Shown: piece after piece, positions 46,774-56,800 of the stretch
How the letters are laid out: each line of letters begins with the position of its first letter
Numbering within the stretch: position 1 is the stretch's first letter
Assembly: GCF_030272615.1 (NCBI RefSeq)
Contig: NC_081411.1
Span: 37,978,640 to 38,042,639 of the forward strand
Source of the DNA: Cryptomeria japonica
Taxonomy: Eukaryota > Streptophyta > Pinopsida > Cupressales > Cupressaceae
Direction of reading: 5' to 3'
DNA length: 64,000 nucleotides
The notes under the pieces: generated by a model
What the model saw: only the letters and a program-made list of their open reading frames with translations
Databases searched by the model: none
Told to the model about the DNA's origin: nothing
Made by a program: the position numbers and the translations under genes

Positions 46774-47078
46774 CTAACAAAAGCACACTTTTTTCAGGTT
46801 TAGTCTCAACTTATATTGTACTAGTCTATCAAAAATCTTGTCTAAGATATCAAAATGCTCTTCTCTATTGTATAATTCTGCTAATATACCATCCACATAA
46901 TCTTCCATGAAAGTATTCATCATATCATGAAAAATAGTTGTCATAGATCTTTGATATGTCGCTCTGGTACTCTTGAGCGCAAATGGCATGACGTTCCAAT
47001 AAAAAGTACCCCAAGGGCATGCGAAAGTACCCCAAGGGCATGTGAAAGTTGATCTTCAGAGGCTATCTTGATTTCGTT
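46774..47078 (-). pseudogene. Gypsy reverse transcriptase fragment
   Basis: On the minus strand the frame shows MPFALKSTRATYQRSM and TIFHDMMNTFMEDYVDG, then LVQYKLRLNLKK. This is the RT palm of gypsy elements, with the catalytic YVDD changed to YVDG. Upstream, the phrase TFACPWGTF is preceded by a second TCPWGTF, the result of a 21-bp in-frame duplication at 47008-47049. Frame is lost before that, at NEIKIASEDQ. Both ends are truncated. It is not part of element B, whose RT is complete elsewhere. Confidence 0.85.
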
Positions 47079-48213
47079 GTCTGTTGGCCATTTGGTGGAA
47101 TTGATTATGTGTTGCATTAATGTTTTGTCATTTATGCCAACACTAGCTATTTGGATGCTTTACCACCACCCTTATAATCTCAGTAGGTTGAGTGTTTTCT
47201 GGTTGATTTGGATCCGACATGATCCAGTGGGCTCCGGTATAGTTTGGCAATGGAATTAGCTTGTTCATAATACTCATGCTCATATTCAGTCAGTTGGTTT
47301 TGGTTTGGTGATCAGATGCTATCCTGATTGCTTAGAAGATAGGTTTTTGGTTTCGGTGAGAGTTTCACCGATAGAGATTTTGATGAAGATCTTTGATGAA
47401 TTACATAAGTGGTTCTGGTGTAGCTTTTGGTGGAGTTTTAGGATGGTGATGGTGATCATGTTCGAGGCTTGGCAAATGGAGATTATTGTTGTAGCATATG
47501 GACCTATACTGGGTCTTAGTTGATCTAGGTTATGGACCAACTTTAATGAAGCGTGGGGATTGGACCTCTCAATGCATTTCTGGTATGTCTTATGTGTTGG
47601 ATATTATTTGTTTGGTCTAAGGACGACATGTTTTTAATTATATAATTGGTTTATTATCCAGTGGTTGACCTAATTGTTTATGGTCGAGGGTTTGTCTACA
47701 TAGATGTAAGATCTCATTGTAGATCATCATGGTTATGTTAGAGGTCATGGTCAAGGGATGTAATTTGCGAATAATTTTGTAATGCCCCGCCAATAAACCG
47801 CGAAGGGATTAAACTAAAACACAATAATAGAGTGTAAATAATTTTTATTTTTTTATTTTTTTAAGTTAAAATAGTATAATGATACATTGAGTTAACATTG
47901 TTCAGATTACACAACGAAAGACCTAACTAACACCTAAAGGGTTTCCTGACCTGATTACTTGGTTCATCACTAACTCAACTCATGCTAATTACTCCAATTA
48001 AGTTGACTAACTTAATAACATAATTGTACTTAAACAATGGTTAAATTTATTTGATAGGTTAAAATATAGACAACATGATTAAGTTTATTGATTGCAATAT
48101 AACCATACATTACATCCATTCTTAAATTAAAACATATGCCATACATTTAATTTCCATACAAGCTTTGGTTGCATAATAAGATAATAAATACTTTGCATTA
48201 CACTAAACCTACA
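47079..48213. other. Degenerate repeat DNA
   Basis: The segment 47080-47780 has TTGCATTAATGTTTTGTCATTTATG and a GGTCAAGGGATGTAATTTG tail, which look like an eroded copia LTR; this is uncertain. TGTAATGCCCCGCC at 47780 resembles the start of a gypsy LTR, again uncertain. Short frames are not supported as genes. Confidence 0.35.
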
Positions 48214-48348
48214 TGTTGAAACATGGACCAGCTAGCACTCGAACCTAGGACCTTCCATACACTGTTGGAGTGCTCTACCACTGAGCTACTGGCCCTTCTT
48301 GGACCAGTCCATCATTGGTCTAGGTGTGGCTTATTTCCAACACCAACA
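48214..48348 (-). repeat. 3' LTR of the TRIM
   Basis: 135 bp, starting TGTTGGTGTTGGAAATAAGC (minus sense, at 48348) and ending CATGTTTCAACA. It differs from the other LTR at about ten positions and by a short indel in the anticodon-arm region of the tRNA-like part. Confidence 0.92.
48225..48295 (-). ncRNA. tRNA-like cloverleaf in the TRIM 3' LTR
   Basis: 71 nt. Acceptor arms GGGCCAG and CTGGTCC pair over seven positions with one G-U. D arm GCTC/GAGC closes the loop AGTGGTA; the A-box text is TAGCTCAGTGGTAGAGC. The anticodon region forms only a four-pair stem (TCCA/TGGA) with an eight-base loop. T arm is CTAGG-TTCGAGT-GCTAG with one mismatch, and the B-box GGTTCGAGTGC is one base off consensus. 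Not a functional tRNA gene by this folding, but clearly tRNA-derived. Confidence 0.85.
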
Positions 48349-48412
48349 CCCCCCCTTAAGTGACACCTCTCGTGTGCTTGGGGCTCCTAGCTTGGACCTG
48401 GCTCTAATACCA
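48349..48412 (-). other. TRIM internal region: PBS and polypurine tract
   Basis: In the minus sense it begins TGGTATTAGAGCC directly after the 5' LTR, one mismatch from the initiator-Met primer site. It ends CACTTAAGGGGGGG, a polypurine tract touching the 3' LTR. The roughly 40 bp between them are unassigned. Confidence 0.92.
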
Positions 48413-48546
48413 TGTTGAAACATGGACCAGCTAGGACTCGAACCTAGGACCTTCCATACGCTACTGAGTGCTCTACCACTGAGCTAGTGGCTCTTCTTGG
48501 ACCAGTCCATCGTTGGTCTGGGTGTGGCTTATTTCCAACACCAACA
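48413..48546 (-). repeat. 5' LTR of the TRIM
   Basis: 134 bp, partner of 48214-48348. The tRNA-like part is at 48424-48493 in the same strand sense as the element, so a Pol III start in this LTR would run into the PBS and onward. Confidence 0.92.
48424..48493 (-). ncRNA. tRNA-like sequence in the TRIM 5' LTR
   Basis: 70 nt. A-box TAGCTCAGTGGTAGAGC is identical to the other copy. The B-box GGTTCGAGTCC matches the Pol III consensus GGTTCGANNCC exactly, and the T stem CTAGG/CCTAG pairs fully. The acceptor stem (GAGCCAC/CTGGTCC) has two mismatches. This copy therefore keeps the better internal promoter while the other keeps the better acceptor stem. Confidence 0.85.
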
Positions 48547-49771
48547 CTACATTCCTAATAATCCATAATACTACATTTAATAACTTCATGCATGCATTTA
48601 AGATTAATATCATATAATATGCATTATACATTTGAACCATAATGTCATTCATACATTTCAAAATAAAAAGGAACCAGATGAACACAAACACCACATAACA
48701 CCAAATTGATATTGAAGTTCACCCCTAATGCGCTACATCTCTGGGTCTCCTCAACTGTAAGACCCCTCTAATAAATAATAGGGGGAAGAATACATAAGGT
48801 TCACAACAATTACATCTACCATCAAGGTGTACAGAAATAAATATAATACATACGACCCCATTGGTCCAAGAGATACATGAATGATCCAAGAAGAAGAAAG
48901 AGGATCCATCTAAAAAGTGAAATGAAGTAAATACAAAATGGCAACTTTAGAACCAACAAAACTAAAACCTCGCAACCCATCATAAGAAACCCATGGTCTA
49001 TCATGAATGTCAAGTACTCTCAAAGGCATAAACAGTCAGAAATGACTCCACAATAGTACTACTAGCAAAAACAACACAAACTGTACACTAGTGAACATAA
49101 AAGGATGAATGTCATCACATAGCTTGGTATGGTTACCTTGGCAGACCTCCATAGGTCCTGGCCCCATCTATTGGGTTACCCTAGCAAGCTCTCTTGAACC
49201 TCCAGCCCCATCCAAGTCTCATGTGGACCCAACACATCCTTTGGTGAAGACAAGGTTGTTGGTTTGCCATTTCAAGTGTTCTCACTACATCCTAAGTCTA
49301 TACTAGCACTAATCCCATGTGCGAGGCACAATTATCTTACTTAGTGTTTTCATTTATTAAACTCCCTAATAATCTATTAAGTTATCACTTATTTAGGCAC
49401 ACTTCCGATTGGTTACCCTGCTACCACTTTGGGTACGACACCCACTCAAAAGCCACTCTCCCATATGACACTTGACCACAAATTAGATGAACTCCCAAAA
49501 CTAAGTTATATGCAAGAAATAGTACATGGAGTCTAACACCGTAGGAAAACCCACTTGGCCAAACAAGTCCTCACACAAGCTGAACTAACTGATGATTCTC
49601 TAACTAGAGACATGACCAGATACAATTACCCACATGACAACATCCAACACTCACAATTAAGGACATGACCAGTTACAAATCAATCATTTGAAAACAACCA
49701 ATGCTCGCAATTAAGGACATGCCATCTTTTGAAAATGAATGCGAATATAGTAATTAAACATGTATTTTCAT
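48547..49771. other. Degenerate repeat DNA right of the TRIM
   Basis: Continues the sequence the TRIM inserted into. TGTAAGACCCCTCTAA at 48756 resembles a gypsy LTR start, and the palindromic CCCCTCTAATAAATAATAGGGG follows it. The segment 49100-49260 is GC-richer with repeated CCTCCA phrases. No gene is supported. Confidence 0.35.
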
Positions 49772-50120
49772 TAATGGGTAAACGCACAAAGTTGGGTCCC
49801 AATCTAGCGGAAGTCCACGGGTTGGGAAAAGAGCCCACTAGAAACGAGTGTCCGATTTTGACAAATTGGGCACCCGTTTAGCTTCGAGTGCCCGAGCCAT
49901 TGAGAAACGAGTGCCCGTTTCTTTCAAATTGGGTGCCCGATTTGAAAAAAATGGGTGCCCGTTTTTTAAATGTATTTTTTTTTTTAAAACCATTTTCCAT
50001 CATTTTCACTGTTTGGAAAATAGGTAGATGTTTCAGAGGAGCATGGGTACCCATTTTTTTCACCCCAGCTAACCCCCCAGACCATTTTTACCTCCTTCTA
50101 GGTATTTAGTTTTATTTTTT
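49772..50120. repeat. Terminal-motif sequence with repeated GTGCCCG words
   Basis: Opens TAATGGGTAAACGCACAAAG, a phrase that recurs with three changes at 62002. Over 49845-49970 the word GTGCCCG or GCACCCG appears six times, as in ACGAGTGCCCGTTT and TTGGGTGCCCGATTT, spaced 20-40 bp. Then AT-rich DNA leads to the (CT)n/(CA)n block. It looks like the end of an unclassified element. Confidence 0.5.
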
Positions 50121-50524
50121 ATATTCTGTTTTATTTATTTTTATTGTTTTTCATAAAAAAAATGTTAATGTATTGTTATTTTTGAATTTTAATGTTTTAA
50201 AGTTTGAAAATCATCTTTTATTTTATTTTATTCATGTTTAAAATAGTTTTTAGTTTTTAAATATTGGAAAAAACATGAATAGTAAAAATCGTAGGAAAAA
50301 AACAAAAAACATGAATAGTATTTAAACCATAGGAAAAAAACAAAAAACAAAAATGTAAACGAACAATAAACATTAGACACAAAAAACAGACAATAAACCC
50401 TGAATAGAAAAACGAACACTAAACCCTAAATAGAAAAAAATGAACAATAAACCATAGAAAATAAACGAACAAGAAACCCTAAAAAATTAACAAACAATAA
50501 ACCCTAGAATAAAATCAACAATAA

Positions 50525-50790
50525 ACCCCCCTTCTCTCTCTCACACACATGTACACCTTACCATCTCTATCATTACGCTCTCTCTCAATCTCTCATTATC
50601 CCCTCTCTTTCTCACACACACACATTACCCCCTCTCTCTCTCTCACACACACACACACATTACCCCCCTCTCTTTCTTTCACACGTTATGCTCTCTCTAT
50701 CATTACCTAATCTCTATTTCTCAAATTATCTATTCTCTCTCTAACTCATTCTATCTCAAATTACCTACTCTCCCTCTCTCTCTTTCTATT
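50525..50790. repeat. (CT)n/(CA)n microsatellite block
   Basis: Interrupted CTCTCT and CACACA runs with pyrimidine-rich spacers such as TTACCCCCTCTC. Low complexity only; frames through it are artefacts. Confidence 0.92.
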
Positions 50791-52796
50791 TTAATCATGC
50801 ATAAAAGTCTGAATGTTTAAATTTATATTTCTAAATGTTGTATTTAATTATAGGATTCTTTTGTAAAAGTTAGATGCCTAATTTATGTTTAAATTGAACT
50901 TTAAAATGATAATGAATATGAATATGTTTTTTTGTGTGTGTGAAAAATAGGGTTCTTAAATTTGATAATACTCTAACTATCACTATTAATCCTTACTACT
51001 TCCTAACTTAGCCCAATCATGAAAGAGGATATCAGTATCCTCAAAATAATATTTAAAATATGTAATTCTAAACTCCTCAAACAAGGATAATATATTCAAA
51101 AGATATGAATCCCAAATGGTCATGTTTAGAAGGTGATTAATGCCATGTAGACTAAATCAATTGGGTTTATGGAATTGGTGATAATAATCTCAAATAATAA
51201 GAAACATTTAAGATGGATATTAGGTCTTGATAGGATGATTACTTGAAGAATGAGACAAGCCTCTAAATTGTCAAAACATGCAAGACCTATGATATAATAA
51301 ATTTCCTCTTAAGTATCACCATCGAAGGGTATATGATCTTCATCTACAAAGGGAGTGAAACAATCTACAATAGGATCCTCTAGGAATGGAGAGATATGAG
51401 GGTCTCCATGGATCTCCTAAAGTCTATTCCAAAGCGTGTGGGGGAAATCAATATCCAATGCAATACACATAGAATCATGATCTTGATACTAGATCAAATT
51501 ACTCCTACATGGTCAATGATGTTACACCAAGATAATATAATTTCTAGTGTTTCTAGTTTAGGTATGACTCCATACATAAAAGGAAAATGATTACACCACC
51601 TAAAACTTATCAAGATACCATTTTACAAAAGAATCATAGTTATCCCTTTCTAATTTTACCACAAAAGGATGAATAGAGAAACCTATGATACCTCCTCAAA
51701 TAAAAACTAAAAAGATCAATAAAATCAATACATATAAAACATATCAAAAAAATTCATCTCATGTAAGATGGTCATTTTCAAGTGCCAAGATGTCCAAGTA
51801 AATGACTAGAATGTGAAATCACAAAAAATAAAATATAAAATATGAGGGAATATTCTAGAAAATAATTGTGTGATCTATGAAGATTTATGAACCACGTTTT
51901 CAATGCCACATGAAGCATGAAAAAATATGCTCTCTATCAAAAGTTACAAGGCTTTAAATTTACATAGCTTGATTTAAGTTAAGAGGACAATAGATCACAC
52001 TAGTGGCAGATTTAATAAAAATAAGAATCAAATATAGATCAATATTGGAATCACATTTTGTGGGTTGCGACTTTGAACAAGAAAATACCAATATAAAATT
52101 GAATATAAAAAAAATACAGTTTTTTTTTGTTTTAACTCCTCCAAGAGTAGAGAACCTACTATTTATTCAAGCTTCAACTTAATGTAGTACTACTAGTTGT
52201 GATCACTAAATCATCCAATGATTCTAGCAAAGAACACAACAAAGTAGTACATGTATTGACAAGTTCATAGATATAACTTATGACTTTAATGAATTTAGTT
52301 AATTTAACCAAAAGAGAGTAGTTGAATCGAATCCTATCAAGTTGAAAATATAAAGTGGTAGCCTAATTGACAATAATGGTTAAATATTGCAAGGGTACTA
52401 AATTGTAATTCCATGGAAGTTACCTTCATTATCTAAATCAATGGAGTCATTTATTCATTATCTATTCTCTCTCTCTCTCTCATGATTATTTTTATGATTT
52501 TGATGGAACTTATACTAATTCATCTTTAGATGTTAAAAAGTATTGCTTGAGTTGCATGGGCATTATGATGTTTTATTTTGTAGAATATTTATTATAATTT
52601 GATTTAAGTGGATAATATTTCTTAAATGATGCTTATTATTACCCATCTATTAATAATATTATAGATCTATGTGAGTTTCCTTTTTTTATATTTAAGTTGC
52701 TAAATTGTATTTAATTATAAGTTTTTTTGGAAGGTGAAATGTAAATTAAATAGTTTGTAATTGTAAATTTTCATGTTTGTATATATATGCAGATTA
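50791..52796. other. AT-rich stretch without recognised features
   Basis: Two kilobases at high AT content. Short runs of (CT)n at 52465-52483. No open frame with domain character, no terminal repeats and no RNA gene seen. The last 100 bp may be the intron before the exon at 52800. Confidence 0.5.
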
Positions 52797-52911
52797 TTTT
52801 CACATAATGGATGAGTTTGAGATAGATGAGCTATTAGGTCTAGCACCACCTCCACCTCCACCACCTCTACCTCCACCCAATTAGTTGAGAAAGACAATTA
52901 GGATGAATATT
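52797..52911 (+). pseudogene. First coding exon of a decayed multi-exon gene
   Basis: TATATATGCAG precedes the exon, a plausible 3' splice site. The ATG at 52807 opens MDEFEIDELLGLAP followed by a proline run. An in-frame TAG follows after 25 codons, then the frame stays open to 52911, where copia F is inserted. The same frame resumes at 58722 once one ATATT is removed. So F split this gene. Confidence 0.6.
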
Positions 52912-53691
52912 TGTTAGGAATAAGGTGTCTCAACCTTGGATAATTCCTATTCTTATTATTTGTTTTGTAAAATGTATTTCTTGCAAATAATGTAATTAAG
53001 TGTGAGTGTACATGTCTAGTTGGCATGTTGATGTGTCACTCCACTTGATGTGTTGACATCTTGAATTGTGTGTAAGGAGATCATGGCTGAAACGGTTATG
53101 ATGGACTCCTATGACACGTAAGAGCTATTTCTAGGAGATTTCAATGACGAGTGAAGACATGCAAGACATGTGGTAACTAATAAAGTTGAGTACTGTACAC
53201 TCTTCCTCAATCGTGGGGTTGGGGGCATCACCCCAAAAAAAATTTTAGGGTTCCTAATTTCTCAGAGAATGGTAAAACCCTAATACAGATATCTTTGGAA
53301 GTTGCCCTAAAAAGGAAAGCGCATAAGGTTTTTTAGGGTTACAGACTGTGATACGAAAAGAGTGTATTGTTGGTATGATATCATGCTACTGGATTTGTCT
53401 TTAAGTGTTGATTATCTCCTGAAAGAACTTGCATTGCAAGTGTGTTGTAACCATTGTGTTGAAGATAATACATTGTGCAGGTTTTGGAGTGCTAGGGTTT
53501 TTTACCAAAAGGTTTTCCCTAGGGTAAATCATTGTGTCATTCTTTATTTTCTGTATGCATGGTATATGGCTACAATATTTTTGTTAAAGTAGTTAACGAA
53601 TCTGAAATTGTAAGGATTTAAAAGAATTTGCACGATACTTTCCTCTAGAGATTAGTGTAGGAAGCTGTTTCCGCACTTGAGTTTCCTTACA
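52912..53691 (+). repeat. 5' LTR of copia F
   Basis: TGTTAGGAATAAGG...TTCCTTACA. It aligns throughout with 57941-58721 at about two to three differences per 100 bp by eye. Short frames inside both LTRs (for example near 53362 and 58383) are shared only because the LTRs are copies. Confidence 0.95.
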
Positions 53692-53693
53692 AG

Positions 53694-53705
53694 TGGTATC
53701 AAAGC
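53694..53705 (+). other. Primer binding site of copia F
   Basis: TGGTATCAAAGC two bases after the LTR, one mismatch from the initiator-Met site TGGTATCAGAGC seen in element C. Confidence 0.9.
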
Positions 53706-53812
53706 TTGATCAACTTTTGATCCTAGTTGTTGGGTAGGGTTTTTTGAGCTAATCTCAAGTTGAGTGGGAGTTTTTTTGTGTAGAGCATTCTGAATCTTAT
53801 TTGCAGATTGAG

Positions 53813-56800
53813 ATGGCAAGTTCCTCATACAGTAGAATGGAGGTGGAGAAATTTAATGGCACTAATTTCAAGTTGTGGAAACTCAAGATGGAAGACATGC
53901 TTGAAGACGACAATCTATGGGAGGCTGCTACACTTGATGTGAGACGTGCAGTGATATCTCTAGTGGATTGGGAGATCAAGGATCAGAAGGCTAGGGGTCT
54001 CATCAAAGTCTCTCTAGCAGATGTTGTTCTTCTGAATGTTCTTGATGAGACTACTGCAAATTCTTTGTGGACACGGCTTGGGTCTATGTATCAGGCCAAA
54101 TCTCTGGTGAATAAGTTGTTCCTAAGAAAGAAGTTGTATTCTTTAAGAATGGAGGAAGGTGGATCCGTAACTAATCATCTCAACACATTGAATTTATTGA
54201 TTGCACAGTTGGCATCATCCAGTGCCAAGATCGAGGAGGAGGATCAATGTATGACCCTGCTTTGTTCCTTGCCAGATTTGTGGGACCATCTCGTGATGGC
54301 TCTCGGAAGTACTATAGTCACATTCTATATGGATGATGTGGTGTCTTCGCTGCTATCTGAGGAGATGTGAAGAAAGACTTCGGATTTGTCTAAGGAAGCC
54401 CTTGCTGTTCGCGAGAGATCCAATGACAAAGGAAAGCAGAATGACAATAAGTCAAAGAAGGGAAGATCCAAATCTTGTGGGAGTTCTAAGACTCCTGGAA
54501 AGTCCAAGGCGAAATGTTGGAACTGTGATAAATCTAAGCACTTCCAAAGGGACTGCAAAGAACCGAAGAAGAAGAAGAAAGGCTTAGATTCAGCTTCCAA
54601 AAAATCTCAAGAAGATGGAGATACTTTTATTACAGCTTTAGCAGCCCATGCATCTGATGATGTGTGGTTGGTAGACTCAGGTGCTTCTTTTCACATGACC
54701 TCATCAAAATTGGCTCTCAAAATATGAAGATTTTGATGGTGGAAAGGTGTACTAGGGTGATGATTCTCACCTAAAGATAGTTGGACGCGGAAGGGTCACT
54801 ATCAGATTTCCTGATGGACGAGTAAAGGGAATCAATGGAGTTATGCACATTTCAGGTTTGGCATGAAACCTATTATCTATAAGTATGCTGAATGATGTAG
54901 GCGTGCAAGTTGTTTTTTTGAAAGATGGATGCAAGATGATGAGAGGTTCTATGGTGCTCGCTAAAGGTACTAGGAGAGGTACTTTGTTTCAGCTTGATGC
55001 TTGCATTGCTCAGTGCAATATTTCTTCTATTTCAAAGAAGAGAGAGATTATCACTTCATCCCGACCATCTAAACGAGCAGTAAAGAAGACTGTGGCAATG
55101 GGTTTTGATGGCAGTGCAGTAAGTGTACCTAAGGGTGCAAACACTTTGGAAGGCAAGCTTCTTGTAGAAAAGACAATGTTGTGGCATATGAGATTTGGCC
55201 ACATTGGTGAGAAGGGTCTTAGGACCTTGAAAACTAAAAATCTCATTGAGGGGCTAAATGATTGTAATCTCGAATTCGATTTCTGTGAACACTATGTTTA
55301 TGGTAAGCAAATTCATGTTCAGTTCTACTCCAGTTCTCACAAGTCTTCTAGACTTTTGGATCTTATTCATTCTGATGTATTTGGTCCTGTAAAAGTTCCT
55401 TCTATCTCCAGTTCTGTATATTTTGTATCTTTTATAGATGATTACAGTAGAAGGACTTGGATATATTTCCTGAAAAGTAAGACATAGGTTTTCAGTCGGT
55501 TCAAGGAATTTAAGGCTCTCATGGAGAATCAGACTAGTAAGAGAATCAAGTGTGTGAGAATTGATAATGGTGGTGATTTTTGTTCCATAGAGTTTGAACA
55601 GTTCTATAAAGAACAAGGAATCGAGAGACATAAGACAACTCCTTACACCCCGCAGCAAAATGGAGTTGCAAAGAGAATGAACAGGACATTGATGGAGAAG
55701 GATAGGAGTATGCTTAGTGGAGCTGGTTTAGAACAAAGGTTTTGGGCCGAAGCTATGGCCACTGCCTAGTATCTGGTTAACAGATCTCCTACATCAGCTC
55801 TTGTTGATAAGACACCCATGGAGGTGTGGTCTAGTAAGAAGCCTTGAATAAGACATCTTCATGTTTTTGGTTGTGAAGCTTATGCACATATTCCAAAGGA
55901 GAAAAGATCTAAGTTGGAAAACAAAGCTATCAAATGTATTTTTATCGGATACAGTGTTGGTGTGAAAGGATACAAGCTTTGGGATCCTGTGACTAGTAAG
56001 GTGTTGCATAGTAGAAATGTTATTTTCAGAGAGCTAACATCTTCTCCTATTGTGCTACAACCAGATGAAAAAGAAAAGGAAAAAGATGTTGTTCAGTTTC
56101 CTCCTACCCCTGAGAAGATTAAATAGAGAGACCATGTTGGGTCTAATGATGAGGAGAGCTCTAGCAGCTCTAATAGTTCGGAAGAAGAGGAAGAACAACC
56201 TCAACCTCAGCCCTTGAGGAGATCCACGAGAGAAAGAAAGAAACCAGAAAGGTTTGGTTATTCTATGTTAGATTCTAGTTGTGCTTTTGCTTTGATTACT
56301 AACACTAATGAGCCTAGATCTATGAAAGAGGCTTTGGGCATGGAAGATGCAGATTCCTAGATTGAGGCTATGGATGATGAGATGGCTTCATTAGAGAAAA
56401 ACAAAACTTGGGACCTTGTACCTTTGCCTAAAGGGAGAAAATCTGTTGGCTGTAAATGGGTGTTCAAGAAGAAATTCTGTGCAGATGGCAGTGTTGAAAG
56501 GTACAAAGCTAGATTGGTTGCAAAGGGGTACTCACGGGTAGAGGGAATAGATTATGGTGAAATATTCTCTCCTGTTGCAAAGTTGACATCCATTAGATTT
56601 TTGTTATCTCTTGCTGCATCATATGATTTAGAGATAGAACAGATGGATGTGAAGACAACTTTCCTTCATGGCGATTTGGAGGAAGAGATTTATATGTCAT
56701 AGCTCGAGTACTACATTGTTAAAGGTAAAGAATCCTTAGTTTGCAGATTAAAGAAATCTCTATATGGTTTGAAGCAATCTCCTAGGATGTGGTACCTTAA

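Larger units (their letters stand above)
48214..48546 (-). mobile_element. Complete TRIM retrotransposon with tRNA-like LTRs
   Basis: 333 bp bounded by a perfect 5-bp target duplication CTACA (48209-48213 and 48547-48551). Two LTRs of 135 and 134 bp (TGTTGG...TTCAACA in the minus sense) flank 64 bp of internal sequence. That internal sequence consists of little more than a PBS and a polypurine tract. No coding capacity. Size and layout are those of terminal-repeat retrotransposons in miniature, which are mobilised by enzymes of full-length elements. The PBS indicates a copia-type helper. Unusually, each LTR contains a tRNA-like sequence (see separate entries). Confidence 0.93.

Noticed and set aside
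48225-48493. Two tandem nuclear tRNA genes, or two SINEs
   Set aside because: The anticodon arm folds poorly, and both copies sit inside LTRs of a 333-bp element with PBS, polypurine tract and target duplication. The TRIM explanation accounts for more of the sequence.
47780-48760. A gypsy LTR bounded by TGTAATGCCCC and TGTAAGACCCC
   Set aside because: Only start-like motifs are seen; no second LTR, PBS or target duplication could be found.
54333-54587. Additional frames overlapping copia F gag on both strands
   Set aside because: Shadows of the gag frame caused by Lys/Arg-rich codons.
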